Shown here: positions 41,774 to 50,896 of the stretch, one piece after another | How the letters are laid out: each line of letters begins with the position of its first letter | Numbering within the stretch: position 1 is the first letter of the stretch | Source: Oscillospiraceae bacterium | GTDB lineage: Bacteria; Bacillota; Clostridia; Oscillospirales; Ruminococcaceae | Assembly (NCBI GenBank): GCA_017541275.1 | Contig: JAFXZM010000038.1 | Coordinates: 1-55,238 of the forward strand | DNA length: 55,238 nucleotides | Reading direction: 5' to 3' | The notes under the pieces: model-generated | What the model saw: only the letters and a program-made list of their open reading frames with translations | The model's database searches: none | What the model was told of the DNA's origin: nothing | Translations under genes and position numbers: made by a program

Positions 41774-44297
41774 ATTGATTCACCCTGCTTTCTGTTTCTT
41801 CGATGATATTGATGTATTCTGTTTGCAGCCCTGCCATGGCTGCGGATATGCTTTCAAGCTGCTGCTGCAAAAACACCTGCTTTTCCTTCAGCAGCGGCAT
41901 GCCCTCCTGCATGAAATACTCTGCGGGGATGTTCTTGCCGCAGAGGTCTGCAACCGCATCCTGATAGATCTGAAGCACTGCCCCGCAGCGTCGGATCTCC
42001 TGCTTTGCCGCAGCATACTGCTCCGGATTGAAGGCTCTCTGGAATTCCGCGATATCGGCGGAATAGGTCTCAAGCTGCTGCTTGACCGTCCGCGAATCCG
42101 ATTCCAGCTCATAGAGCTTTGCCTTTTCGTCCTCCGCCTGCTTTTTCAGCGCCTCATACTGCTGCGCGGCATTCCGGCTGCTGACCCGCACGCCCTCGAT
42201 CTCCTGCGTTACTGCGGCGATCTGTGTGTTCGTTTCTTCACATTCCCGCTGCAGTGCCGCGAGCTCGTCATTCAGCGTATTGAGCTGCGCCTGAAGCTGT
42301 GCGGCATCGGAATTATCGCGCATATGCTGCTTTTCGTTAATTTCCCGGATGAGGCTCTGCTGCTTCTCGCCGAGCTGCTGTATCTCGGCATCGACCTGCT
42401 CTGCCTCTGCCTGCTTCTGCCCGACTGCCGCCTGAAGCTCGCTGCGCGTCTGCTCTTTCGCCTGATGCGCCGCTGCGGCCTCCTCGTATTCCGCCTGCAC
42501 GGCGGCGAGCGCCTGCTCCAAAGCGACCTTTTCCTCCAGCAGCTTGGTTTTCTGCCCTTCCTGATAGCTGATGCTGTATTTGAGCGTCGCCTTTTCCTTC
42601 TCGCATGCTTCGTTCTTTTCCTTCAGCTCGTTCATCAGCGATTTCTGGCTGTCGCGCTCCGCCTCAGACTGCTGAAGCGCATCCTGCATGGCCGCTGCCT
42701 CACTGCGGAGCTGCTCCGTTTCGCCGCGCAGCGCTTCCAGCTCTGCGCTCAGACGGCTGTGCGTCTGTTCTGCCGCATCGTGCTCCGCCTGAACGGCCTC
42801 CCGCGAGGCCTGCATTTCCTCCGTCCCGGCGGTGAGCTCTGTAAGCCGCTTCCGGAGCGCTTCAAGCTGCTCCTCCGTGTTTCTGCGGTTTTCCTCCGCC
42901 TCCGGAAGAAGCTGGTCGCTGAGTGCTCTGCATTCATCACATGCGCACCGGTATGCTTCCTCGGCCTCATCGCGCTTCTGCCGGATGTCAGAGATCATCA
43001 GCTCGTTCGTCCGGTAGGATTCCTGCGCGACCTGCAATGCCTGCTCGGCAGCGTCCTTTTCGGCATTCTGTTTTTCGATCTGTTCCTGCAATCCGGCCTG
43101 CCTTGTCTGAATTGCCTCAAGTTGTTCTGCAGCTTCATCGGCCAGAGCCTGAAGGCGGTCTGTCTCATCCTGCTTCAGCTTCAGTTCGACCTTTCTGCCG
43201 TTCAGAACGTTCAGCGCCTCCGCATATTGTTTCTGCGCATCCGGAAGCTCCTCCGTGTCGATCGCATCTGTTTCTTCCCTGATGCGAACGAGTGCGGCCT
43301 CCGCATCATCGCGCCGCATTTTCGCGGCTGCAACGGCCTGCTCCGCATTCAGAAACGCCTGCTCTGCATCGGCGCGGGCCTGCTCGGCGGCGGCCTCCTC
43401 GGCCTTTTGCTTTTCAATCGCCGCCTGTATCTCGCTGCACCGTTCGCACAGCTCCGCAAGCCGGCCGCCTGTCTCATCGGCTGCTTCTGTCAGCGCTGCG
43501 GTTTTCGCCTGGAGCTGCTCCAGCTCCGCATTTTTTGATGCCAGCGCGTGCTGTGCGTCTGTCAGCGCATGCTGTGCTGCCGGGAGCTGTGCGTCCTCGA
43601 TTTCCGCATGCGTCTGCCGCAGCCGTTCTGTTTCCTCATTCAGCGACTGAAGCTGCCCGTGCAGGTCATTCAGTGCGCTCTCAGCGGAATCCCGTGCGGC
43701 CCGTGCGGCATCTGCCTCTGCCTGCATCTCTGCGGCCTGTGTCCGGAGCGATTCCAGCTCGGCCTGCTGCTGCTTCCGGCTTTGCAGCTCCTGCTCGATC
43801 ACCGCCCGCTGCTTCATCAGCGCATCGGCATCCGTTTCCGGCATTGCGTCGAGTGACTTTTGCAGCGATTCGACCTCTCTGCGGGCATCCTCCAGATCGG
43901 CTGCCTGCATTTCCCGCTGCTGCTTCAGCTTTTGCAGAGCGGCTGCCTCGGCATTCAGCCGTTCCAGCTCCGCAGCGCCCTGTTCCAGCTCTGTCTGCAT
44001 CTCTGCGGTTCCCGCATGCCGCTCCGACAGCTCCTTCTGAAGCATCTGCATCCGCTGCTGCTGCTTTTCGGAGAGCTGCACTGCTGCATCCTCCATCGGC
44101 ATCCGCAGCAGCGCATGTGCGACCGTCCGCCATTTTTGCAGCGCGGTATCGTCGGGCGGAAGCTGCGCCGGGCCGCTGCCTGTCTCATCCTGTATATCCT
44201 GCATCACATCCTGCATGACCGCGAACATCTCACCGAGCGTGAGGCTGCTCTGCCGCTGCAAATTTTGCAGGCTTTGCTTTGTTCTCGAAAATATCAC
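41763..44297 (-). CDS. Very long coiled-coil (SMC-like) protein (cluster gene 3)
   Basis: 844 residues, dominated by heptad repeats rich in Glu, Gln, Ala and Leu from about residue 70 to the end, for example QLSEKQQQRMQMLQKELSER. The first 65 residues (IFSRTKQSLQNLQRQSSLTL, then EMFAVMQDVMQDIQD) are a distinct helical head. Unlike SMC or Rad50 it has no Walker motifs, so it is a rod or filament protein and not an ATPase. It begins 1 nt after the Hsp70-like gene ends. Confidence 0.7.
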   Translation of the reverse strand: MIFSRTKQSLQNLQRQSSLTLGEMFAVMQDVMQDIQDETGSGPAQLPPDDTALQKWRTVAHALLRMPMEDAAVQLSEKQQQRMQMLQKELSERHAGTAEMQTELEQGAAELERLNAEAAALQKLKQQREMQAADLEDARREVESLQKSLDAMPETDADALMKQRAVIEQELQSRKQQQAELESLRTQAAEMQAEADAARAARDSAESALNDLHGQLQSLNEETERLRQTHAEIEDAQLPAAQHALTDAQHALASKNAELEQLQAKTAALTEAADETGGRLAELCERCSEIQAAIEKQKAEEAAAEQARADAEQAFLNAEQAVAAAKMRRDDAEAALVRIREETDAIDTEELPDAQKQYAEALNVLNGRKVELKLKQDETDRLQALADEAAEQLEAIQTRQAGLQEQIEKQNAEKDAAEQALQVAQESYRTNELMISDIRQKRDEAEEAYRCACDECRALSDQLLPEAEENRRNTEEQLEALRKRLTELTAGTEEMQASREAVQAEHDAAEQTHSRLSAELEALRGETEQLRSEAAAMQDALQQSEAERDSQKSLMNELKEKNEACEKEKATLKYSISYQEGQKTKLLEEKVALEQALAAVQAEYEEAAAAHQAKEQTRSELQAAVGQKQAEAEQVDAEIQQLGEKQQSLIREINEKQHMRDNSDAAQLQAQLNTLNDELAALQRECEETNTQIAAVTQEIEGVRVSSRNAAQQYEALKKQAEDEKAKLYELESDSRTVKQQLETYSADIAEFQRAFNPEQYAAAKQEIRRCGAVLQIYQDAVADLCGKNIPAEYFMQEGMPLLKEKQVFLQQQLESISAAMAGLQTEYINIIEETESRVNQYAM

Positions 44298-44298
44298 A

Positions 44299-45936
44299 TC
44301 AAGCGCCTCCCGACCCGCTCAGAACAATGTTCTCGAACATATCCTTCAATGTGGAAAGCCGCAGGGATGCGATCGGCTTTTCCTCGCGCCGTTCGAGATT
44401 CATGTCATAATTATACACATGTACCGTGATGCGCTCGCCCGCATCCATTGAGAAGCCGATTACCACGACATAGCCCGAATGAATCGACTTGAGCTGCGCG
44501 GCAAATTCCGGCTTTGGCTTCATCGGCATGGCGGTTTCTGCCCGCTTGCCGAAGTTCAGAAGGAATTTGTCAATATTGCCTGCGATCATATGGAACGGTG
44601 CGCCGTTGTCATCCAGTGCGAAATAGACGCGGTCGGCGACGATCTCCTGTCCGAAGTTGATCGCAAAGCGGTTGAACAGAGAGCCGTCCGGATAGCGGGC
44701 ATAGGTACCGATCGAGAACTGCGCGATGTTGCAGACCGTCAGCACATTGTCCGCAAACAGTGCCGCGCCGTGTGCGATCGCGGTCTCGCGCTGCTCCTCC
44801 TCACGGATCATGCCCTTCGTGCGCTCGTCGATCTGTGCGATCTTGAAATAATCGTAGATCTGCTTGCGGACCAGATAGAAATTGCAGAAGCCGCCGACCA
44901 GCGCAATCCGGAGCTTTGAGATATCCTTCATGTCTGCCGTGGTTTCATCGAGCACGCGCTGAAGCACCGGCGCGATGACATTCTGATAGCAGGCATAAAG
45001 CTGATAGTAGCTGATTTCGACCGGTTCTCCGTGATATTCGACATCGCAGAACAGCTCATCGCGCAGGCCGTCGGTATCGAAGCTGTATTCGTCCATTGTT
45101 TCCGCGATCTCGGCCGTTGCGGAGAGAAGCTGCTCCTCCAGCGATTTCAAAAACTGGTTGAAGTGGGAATCGCAGGGAATCTCCTCGGGCTTTCCGCCCA
45201 GCGCCTCACTGATCGCCATGCGCGCAACCGCCTCCTGAAAGGCGATGCCGGCTTCGCCGATCTCATTGTCGCGGTTTTCGCCGGCGCCGCTGCGCATCTC
45301 CGGCTTGATCTGCATTTTCCCGCCGTTCTGCCGCACATCGACCAAAGCGGTATCCAGCGTGCCGCCGCCGTAATCGACGACAAGAATCTTGCCGTTGAGC
45401 GGCTCCTTGTATTCCTGCTCGTAATTCCAGACGCAGAACGCTGCGGCATTTGTCGGCTCACTGACGATGCGCACCCGCTCGACCAGATCGGTCATGCTGC
45501 TGCATATTTCACGGAGCGTGCCGCGCGCATCGACCGTCCGGAGACTCTGAAACCAGCATTCCGGCGCGCCGATGACTGCCGTGCCGACCTTATCCTCTCC
45601 TCTGACGCGCAGCGTGTTGGAGATCACATAGCGCAGAAATTCTGCGGTAATGCGCTCCGGCGTGTGCTCGCTGTCATAGCCCCGCAGCGCCAGATTTTCA
45701 GCGCTCATCTGCTGATTCAGCAGCATTTTGAAGCCGCGGAACGCAATCGTCTGGCTGCTGCCGATCTTCGAGCGTGCCGCCTTGCCGCAGATGTATTTTT
45801 CCTTTCGTTTATCGTATACAACCACCGACGGATAACTGTAGGATAACCCGTCCGGCTGTACGGTCGCCGGCGCGCTGCCCTCATAGACCGATACCATTGT
45901 ATAGGTGCTTCCGAAGTCAATGCCGATATTGATCAT
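44299..45936 (-). CDS. Hsp70/actin-fold ATPase (cluster gene 2)
   Basis: 545 residues, shorter than DnaK. The actin-fold ATP motifs are clear: phosphate 1 IGIDFGSTYTMVSVY (4-18), the connect motif SEPTNAAAF, phosphate 2 VVDYGGGTLDTALVDV, and the adenosine motif RIALVGGFCNFYLVRKQ. After the ATPase domain, a beta-rich C-terminal part (about 400-545) may be a reduced substrate-binding domain; the helical lid of DnaK seems absent. No dnaJ or grpE is nearby, so it is a specialised Hsp70 homologue serving this cluster. Confidence 0.85.
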   Translation of the reverse strand: MINIGIDFGSTYTMVSVYEGSAPATVQPDGLSYSYPSVVVYDKRKEKYICGKAARSKIGSSQTIAFRGFKMLLNQQMSAENLALRGYDSEHTPERITAEFLRYVISNTLRVRGEDKVGTAVIGAPECWFQSLRTVDARGTLREICSSMTDLVERVRIVSEPTNAAAFCVWNYEQEYKEPLNGKILVVDYGGGTLDTALVDVRQNGGKMQIKPEMRSGAGENRDNEIGEAGIAFQEAVARMAISEALGGKPEEIPCDSHFNQFLKSLEEQLLSATAEIAETMDEYSFDTDGLRDELFCDVEYHGEPVEISYYQLYACYQNVIAPVLQRVLDETTADMKDISKLRIALVGGFCNFYLVRKQIYDYFKIAQIDERTKGMIREEEQRETAIAHGAALFADNVLTVCNIAQFSIGTYARYPDGSLFNRFAINFGQEIVADRVYFALDDNGAPFHMIAGNIDKFLLNFGKRAETAMPMKPKPEFAAQLKSIHSGYVVVIGFSMDAGERITVHVYNYDMNLERREEKPIASLRLSTLKDMFENIVLSGSGGA

Positions 45937-45954
45937 GTCTGCCGTTCTCCCTTT

Positions 45955-47475
45955 TTATCTGACCGGATAATTCCGGATCGTATTATAATCCCTTGTGTGG
46001 AATACCTCCGCCGTTTTCTGTGTAAAGCGCACGGCCTCCTCCTCCTCGAAGGGCGCCTCCGCGGATTTCTTCATGCAGAAGCGCACTGCCTCCGCTGCCT
46101 TCAGGAAGGTCTTGTCGCATGTGAGATGATAGTCGTCCGTACCGGGTGCGGCCTTTGCATCCTCCCGGCACATCGTAAACAGCACGAACAGCAGATACAT
46201 AATCCCGCTGTCCCAGTGATTCCATTCGTTTTTTCGCCGCAGCGAATCAAACAGCTCCGAAAAAGGCTTCCGGCTTTCGGCATTGCGGAATTTGCAGAAG
46301 GTCGGCTCACTCGTGTTTTTGACATGCAGGAAATCCGGTGCGCGGAATTCCTCGGTCATGTCTGTGATCGCGGTCAGCTCGCCGGCCTCAAGCAGGTCCT
46401 CATGGCCGCGCAGCAGTGCCCGGTACTGCGTCAGGATGCTGACGATATCCTGTGCGGTCTCCGCCCGCCGGATACAGAGCGGCGGCGCCTCTGCAAACTG
46501 TGTCACAAACTGCGCCGGATCGGTCAGCATTTCCTGCTGCACGGTCTCTGCCAGACGCATCCGGAAGGCAGGATCGCTGAGGTTTTCGATCAGAACACTG
46601 CGCTTGCGGAGCGGGTTTTCCCGGCAGCCGAGCTGAAAATGCTTATCGCGGAAATGCGGGTCGGTGTGCCATGCCCAGAGAACTGCTGCTGCCACATCCG
46701 CCCGGCCGCAGTCCTGCTGCTCCGGGTGACGGATATAGGCATACCGCGCCGCCGCCTGCACATCCGCATAGCTGAGACTGTTCCAGCAGACCATGCGGCT
46801 GCCCAGCGCCCGCTGGATTGCCGCGTAGCGGTCTATGCGGTATGAGGACTGTCCGCCAAGCGCCGACGCAATCTCCGGAAACAGCTCCGGACGGCACAGA
46901 AATCCCGGCGGAAGCGCTGAATTTGCCCCGCCGATCTCCGCGGACGGAACCCGGAACATCGCATCGGTCTCCGCGGCCTTGGGCTGCATTGTCAGAATCA
47001 TGACACTGCCGCGGCGGTGCGTCTGACCCGCAAGCTGCTGCATCAGCGACGGGTTCTGCTGCACGAGCTTCTCAAGCAGTGCCGCAGGCATCGCAACGGC
47101 CGTGCTGCCCTTCATCGCACTCAGAACCGCCGAGAGCCGTTCAGCCAGCTTTTCTTCCGGGAGCACCTCACGGTCCACTGCACAGTCCGTGAGCGTGCTG
47201 TTTTCGGATTTATTCTTGAAAATAGACGAGAAAAAGCCCTTTTTCTGCTCATTCATCAGCAGCCCGTAGCTCTGGCTGCCCACCCACTGCATCTGATAAT
47301 CCTCCGCGCTGCTTTTTTCTGACGGGAAAAACAGAAAAACATTGCGGAAGCCTGCGCTGTACATCTGCCAGCGGAGGTGTGCCAGAAAGTGCATCCGGAT
47401 ATAGCCCGGCGTGTAATAGTCATCATCGTAATTTGCAAACAGCAAATGAAAAAAGCCGTCGGCCGCATCAAACAT
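45955..47475 (-). CDS. Unknown 506-residue cytoplasmic protein (cluster gene 1)
   Basis: Not recognised. No signal peptide or membrane helix. Alternating strands and helices such as NVFLFFPSEKSS, GSTAVAMPAALLEKLVQQN and RGSVMILTMQPKA recall a degenerate P-loop/AAA-type fold, but I see no Walker A. The middle and C-terminal parts are helical. The start at 47475 (MFDAADGF) was chosen because GGAGAGG lies upstream and the longer frame to 47526 would run through the operator-like palindrome and begin almost at the transcription start. It is the first gene of the eight-gene unit. Confidence 0.6.
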   Translation of the reverse strand: MFDAADGFFHLLFANYDDDYYTPGYIRMHFLAHLRWQMYSAGFRNVFLFFPSEKSSAEDYQMQWVGSQSYGLLMNEQKKGFFSSIFKNKSENSTLTDCAVDREVLPEEKLAERLSAVLSAMKGSTAVAMPAALLEKLVQQNPSLMQQLAGQTHRRGSVMILTMQPKAAETDAMFRVPSAEIGGANSALPPGFLCRPELFPEIASALGGQSSYRIDRYAAIQRALGSRMVCWNSLSYADVQAAARYAYIRHPEQQDCGRADVAAAVLWAWHTDPHFRDKHFQLGCRENPLRKRSVLIENLSDPAFRMRLAETVQQEMLTDPAQFVTQFAEAPPLCIRRAETAQDIVSILTQYRALLRGHEDLLEAGELTAITDMTEEFRAPDFLHVKNTSEPTFCKFRNAESRKPFSELFDSLRRKNEWNHWDSGIMYLLFVLFTMCREDAKAAPGTDDYHLTCDKTFLKAAEAVRFCMKKSAEAPFEEEEAVRFTQKTAEVFHTRDYNTIRNYPVR

Positions 47476-47492
47476 GGCTCCGCATCCTCTCC

Positions 47493-47514
47493 GGACTGCC
47501 CGATCGGGTAGTCC
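47493..47514. promoter_or_regulatory. Operator-like palindrome upstream of the eight-gene cluster
   Basis: GGACTGCCCGATCGGGTAGTCC is a 22-bp palindrome with a single mismatched pair, centred on GATC. It lies between the promoter -10 (47542) and the start codon (47475), a typical place for a repressor site. It could also form a short leader hairpin. Confidence 0.65.
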
Positions 47515-47541
47515 TAAATAGTACATGAATAATCAATCTTA

Positions 47542-47570
47542 ATTATAGCATATTTTGTGAATTGAGTCAA
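47542..47570 (-). promoter_or_regulatory. Promoter of the eight-gene cluster
   Basis: Minus-strand TTGACT (47565-47570), 17-nt spacer, TATAAT (47542-47547). No comparable promoter was noticed inside the cluster. Confidence 0.87.
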
Positions 47571-47620
47571 TCCCGAAATCGCATGTTTTTGCATTTTTCC
47601 GGGAGCGGTGCGCCCTCCGG

Positions 47621-47650
47621 CCGGAATTCGGCGGATTTGCCGAATTCCGG
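47621..47650. repeat. Perfect hairpin in the spacer upstream of the cluster
   Basis: 12-bp stem CCGGAATTCGGC/GCCGAATTCCGG with a 6-nt loop. It is distinct from the terminator at 47698 and has no T-run. It may be a second terminator or a structured repeat. Confidence 0.55.
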
Positions 47651-47697
47651 GCGAGAATGTCATATGGAAACAGCTTCTTCCGAATCAAGGATAGGAT

Positions 47698-47733
47698 GAA
47701 CGCGCCGCCCGATTTTCACCGGGCGGCGCGTTC
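47698..47733 (-). terminator. Terminator downstream of the 380-residue lipoprotein gene
   Basis: Perfect 14-bp stem GAACGCGCCGCCCG/CGGGCGGCGCGTTC with an 8-nt loop, 33 nt beyond the stop codon. Confidence 0.82.
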
Positions 47734-47766
47734 TGTACATCCGTATTCTTTTTGATATTCAAACGG

Positions 47767-48909
47767 TCAGCCGCCGTTTTCTGCGAATTGAATCGCGTCC
47801 TCAAATGAGATGCTCTCCTGTCTGTCCAAGGGCAGAATATTCGGATAAGTACCGGTCAGCAGTTTTTTCTCTCCGGTGATGTAATCCACATAAACGCACT
47901 CCTGAACTACAGCGGCTGTACATGTATCCAGGCTACTTCCGCCGCTCTGTGTGGTTTCTGGGCCGATTACGATAGCTACCCTATCCGCTTCTGTAATCTC
48001 AGAAAAATAGCCCTGAACTTTGAATTTGAATCGCTCAAAAGCAGGTGCTGACAGACTGGGCGCGGAGGATATATTGAAGTCTGTACCCTTCAGAGTATAT
48101 ACGCCCCCCAGATCAGCTGCATCTTCAGCATATAAATCAATTAGTGAACTGTAGGAAGCATTATAAACCGAGCGCGCATGTTGGGTAACCTGATTTTCAA
48201 GGCTTTCCTTGCTTGCTTCAAAAATACTGTAGGCATAACCGAGATTGACCTGCATTTCATCGCCTCTCTGCACCACAAATAAATACGGTCTGATTCGTTC
48301 GCCCTCGCTGTTTACCGTTTCTGCCTCAACCACATAGAGCCTGTCAGCCTGCTGAAAATATGAATTCAGCGCTGTGTAATCTTCGCCTTCCCTGCGGTTA
48401 ACCCCATATGTCTGCCCGCCATGCTTTTCTGTATACGCATTGAATACCTCACAAAGCTCCGGATGCTCCGCACAATCCGTAATGCTGCACTCCGTTATCT
48501 CGTAATCTGAATCGCCAAACATCTTGTTGTACAACCGTTGAAACATACGTTTGTTTTCGTATGCTATACCATTTAAATTATACTTATTCCATAATAACGC
48601 ATCTTGCCAATCGGATACAGGACTGATCTTATCGGTCTTTTTCGCTTGCAGCCCCTCCAGTGCAGCAGCCGCAACCAACATTGCGTGATCCGGGTCACTT
48701 TCTGGAATTACTGTTTTCGGTTCACGCTCTGTTTCAGATTGCCCGGCTTCTGTTACAGTCTCCGCATCGCTCACAGATTCCTGTTTCTCCGCAATACTGC
48801 TGTCATATACATCAGGTGCAGCCTTTGATGCTGTATCGCTGCTGCATGCCGTAAGTGATACCGACGCAAGAACTGCCAGAATTGCCGCTGTCAAACTTTT
48901 GTGTTTCAT
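47767..48909 (-). CDS. Lipoprotein of unknown function
   Basis: 380 residues. Signal peptide with lipobox LTAC (Cys22), then a Ser/Thr/Glu-rich linker (23-75) and a globular domain. No family recognised. Base composition is visibly more AT-rich than the neighbouring cluster, as are its codons, which hints at separate origin. It has its own promoter and terminator, so it is a single-gene unit divergent from the gat operon. Confidence 0.75.
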   Translation of the reverse strand: MKHKSLTAAILAVLASVSLTACSSDTASKAAPDVYDSSIAEKQESVSDAETVTEAGQSETEREPKTVIPESDPDHAMLVAAAALEGLQAKKTDKISPVSDWQDALLWNKYNLNGIAYENKRMFQRLYNKMFGDSDYEITECSITDCAEHPELCEVFNAYTEKHGGQTYGVNRREGEDYTALNSYFQQADRLYVVEAETVNSEGERIRPYLFVVQRGDEMQVNLGYAYSIFEASKESLENQVTQHARSVYNASYSSLIDLYAEDAADLGGVYTLKGTDFNISSAPSLSAPAFERFKFKVQGYFSEITEADRVAIVIGPETTQSGGSSLDTCTAAVVQECVYVDYITGEKKLLTGTYPNILPLDRQESISFEDAIQFAENGG

Positions 48910-48977
48910 GATGTTTTACTCCTTGTTTATATTTACTCTGCGTTTCTGGTGTGAGCCGTTTTCCTTGGCTTGATTTT

Positions 48978-49006
48978 ATTATAGCATACGCTACCAGAAT
49001 AATCAA
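48978..49006 (-). promoter_or_regulatory. Promoter of the 380-residue lipoprotein gene
   Basis: Minus-strand TTGATT (49001-49006), 17-nt spacer, TATAAT (48978-48983). Confidence 0.85.
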
Positions 49007-49064
49007 GGGGAGTACAGCGAAAAAAAAAGACAAAGGAATGCCGATTTATTCACTCGCCGGTGTC

Positions 49065-49093
49065 TTGCATTTTGCGGGAAATTATGGTATACT
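49065..49093 (+). promoter_or_regulatory. Promoter of the gat operon
   Basis: TTGCAT (49065-49070), 17-nt spacer, TATACT (49088-49093), 40 nt before gatC. Confidence 0.82.
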
Positions 49094-49132
49094 GTATTTG
49101 TATTGCTATATCCGAAGAAAAGGAGAACTGTT

Positions 49133-49420
49133 ATGCAATTAGATGCCAAAACACTGGACACGCTCGCGTGGCTTTCCAGACTGGACATTCCTGCTGACGA
49201 GGAGGCGGCGCTTTCCGCAAGCATTGCGGATATGCTCACCTTTTTCCAGCAGCTTTCCGCACTTGATACCGAGGGCGTCCCGCCGACTGCGCATATCGCG
49301 CCGCTCGAAAACGTGCTCCGCGAGGACGAACCGTTTTCCGAGCGCCTTGACCGCGATCTGCTGCTCTCCGGCACGGAGTCTGAGGACGGCCTGATTACGC
49401 TGCCGAAGGTCATCGGTTGA
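49133..49420 (+). CDS. gatC: Asp-tRNA(Asn)/Glu-tRNA(Gln) amidotransferase subunit C
   Basis: 95 residues. Small subunit that wraps around GatA and stabilises the complex. Opens MQLDAKTLDTLAWLSRLDIP with the conserved helix and the late PLENVLREDEP motif. The ATG at 49133 follows AAAGGAG; an upstream in-frame codon adds only a non-conserved basic stretch. gatA follows 13 nt later. Confidence 0.93.
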   Translation: MQLDAKTLDTLAWLSRLDIPADEEAALSASIADMLTFFQQLSALDTEGVPPTAHIAPLENVLREDEPFSERLDRDLLLSGTESEDGLITLPKVIG

Positions 49421-49433
49421 AAGGAGCGCGGAA

Positions 49434-50879
49434 ATGAAATACAGCGAAATGGATATCGCGGCGCTTTCGGCGCTGCTGCAAAAACGGGAGGTCTCTGCGC
49501 GTGAGCTCGCAGAGGATGCGCTCAGAACAATCGCGGAAACGGACGGCACTGTCGGCGCGTATCTGACCGTTGCGCAGGATGAGGCGTACCGTCAGGCCGA
49601 TGCCGCAGACGAAATGCGCAGAAACGGCTCCGCCGGCGCGCTGACAGGCATTCCCTTTGCCATGAAGGACAATATCTGCACCAAGGGCGTCCGCACGACC
49701 TGCGCCTCGAAAATGCTCGAAAACTGGCTGCCGGTCTATGATGCCTGCGTCACTGAACAGCTCAAAAAAGCCGGTGCGGTCATGCTCGGCAAAACCAATA
49801 TGGACGAATTCGCCATGGGCAGCTCCTCGGAGAATTCCGCGCTTCAGATCACAAGGAATCCCGCCGCGCCCGACTATGTGCCCGGCGGCTCCTCCGGCGG
49901 CTCTGCGGCTGCTGTTGCTGCAAATGAATGCGCCTTCGCGATCGGCTCCGATACCGGCGGCTCGATCCGTCAGCCGGCATCGTTCTGCGGCGTTGTCGGC
50001 ATGAAGCCGACCTACGGCACCGTTTCCCGCTACGGCCTTGTCGCATATGCTTCCAGCTTCGACCAGATCGGCCCGCTGACCAAAACCGTTGCGGACAATG
50101 CAAAGGTGCTCGAAGCAATCTCCTGCCATGACCGCCGCGATTCGACCTCGCTGCCGGAATTTGATACGAATTATTCCGCACTGATCGGCAAGGACCTTTC
50201 CGGCATGAAGATCGGTATGCCGAAGGAGTATTTCGGCAAGGGCATCCATGCCGATGTCGCTGCACTTGTGCAGAATGCCGCGAAGCAGCTCGAAAAAGCA
50301 GGCGCGGTCATTGAGGAATGCTCGCTGCCTGCCGTGGAATATGCGCTGCCGGCCTACTATGTGCTGTGCTGCGCGGAGGCCTCCTCGAACCTTGCCAGAT
50401 TCGACGGCATCCGCTACGGCTTCCGGGCTGAGGGCATCGAAGACCTCGACCAGCTTTACCGCAAGACCCGCACGCAGGGCTTCGGGCGCGAGGTGCGCAG
50501 ACGCATCCTGCTCGGAAACTATGTGCTCTCCGCCGGCTATTATGATGCCTACTACAAGAAGGCGCAGCAGGCCAGAACCCTGCTGATCCGCGCCTTTGCG
50601 GAGCTGTTCAAGTCCTATGACATGCTGCTGACGCCGGTCGCGCCGACGCCCGCCTATAAGATCGGCGAAAAGGCCAGCGACCCCATGGAAATGGCACTCG
50701 GCGATATCTGCACCGTGCCGGTCAATCTCGGCGGCCTGCCTGCGATCTCCGTCCCCTGCGGTACATCCGCTGCCGCAGACGGCGCTAATCTCCCCGTCGG
50801 CTTCCAGCTTATCGGTCCCGCATTCTCCGAGGCAAAGCTCTATCAGGCTGCTTCAGCGTATGAGAGCGCAGTGAAGTAA
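49434..50879 (+). CDS. gatA: Asp-tRNA(Asn)/Glu-tRNA(Gln) amidotransferase subunit A
   Basis: Glutaminase of the amidase-signature family that releases ammonia for GatB. 481 residues. The Ser-cisSer-Lys triad is intact: Lys78 in FAMKDNI, Ser153 in PGGSSGGSAAAVAA and Ser177 in DTGGSIRQPASFCG. Together with GatB and GatC it corrects misacylated tRNA-Gln and possibly tRNA-Asn. Confidence 0.96.
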   Translation: MKYSEMDIAALSALLQKREVSARELAEDALRTIAETDGTVGAYLTVAQDEAYRQADAADEMRRNGSAGALTGIPFAMKDNICTKGVRTTCASKMLENWLPVYDACVTEQLKKAGAVMLGKTNMDEFAMGSSSENSALQITRNPAAPDYVPGGSSGGSAAAVAANECAFAIGSDTGGSIRQPASFCGVVGMKPTYGTVSRYGLVAYASSFDQIGPLTKTVADNAKVLEAISCHDRRDSTSLPEFDTNYSALIGKDLSGMKIGMPKEYFGKGIHADVAALVQNAAKQLEKAGAVIEECSLPAVEYALPAYYVLCCAEASSNLARFDGIRYGFRAEGIEDLDQLYRKTRTQGFGREVRRRILLGNYVLSAGYYDAYYKKAQQARTLLIRAFAELFKSYDMLLTPVAPTPAYKIGEKASDPMEMALGDICTVPVNLGGLPAISVPCGTSAAADGANLPVGFQLIGPAFSEAKLYQAASAYESAVK

Positions 50880-50896
50880 AGAGTCGGAAAAGCATT

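Noticed and set aside
41775-43538. 587-codon plus-strand frame opposite the 844-residue coiled-coil gene
   Set aside because: Reverse complement of Glu/Gln/Ala-rich heptads gives Leu/Arg/Cys-rich nonsense; no initiation signals.
47476-47526. Upstream start (MYYLGLPDRAVRRG) for cluster gene 1
   Set aside because: It would start within about 15 nt of the -10 and translate through the palindrome; the ATG at 47475 has a better ribosome site.
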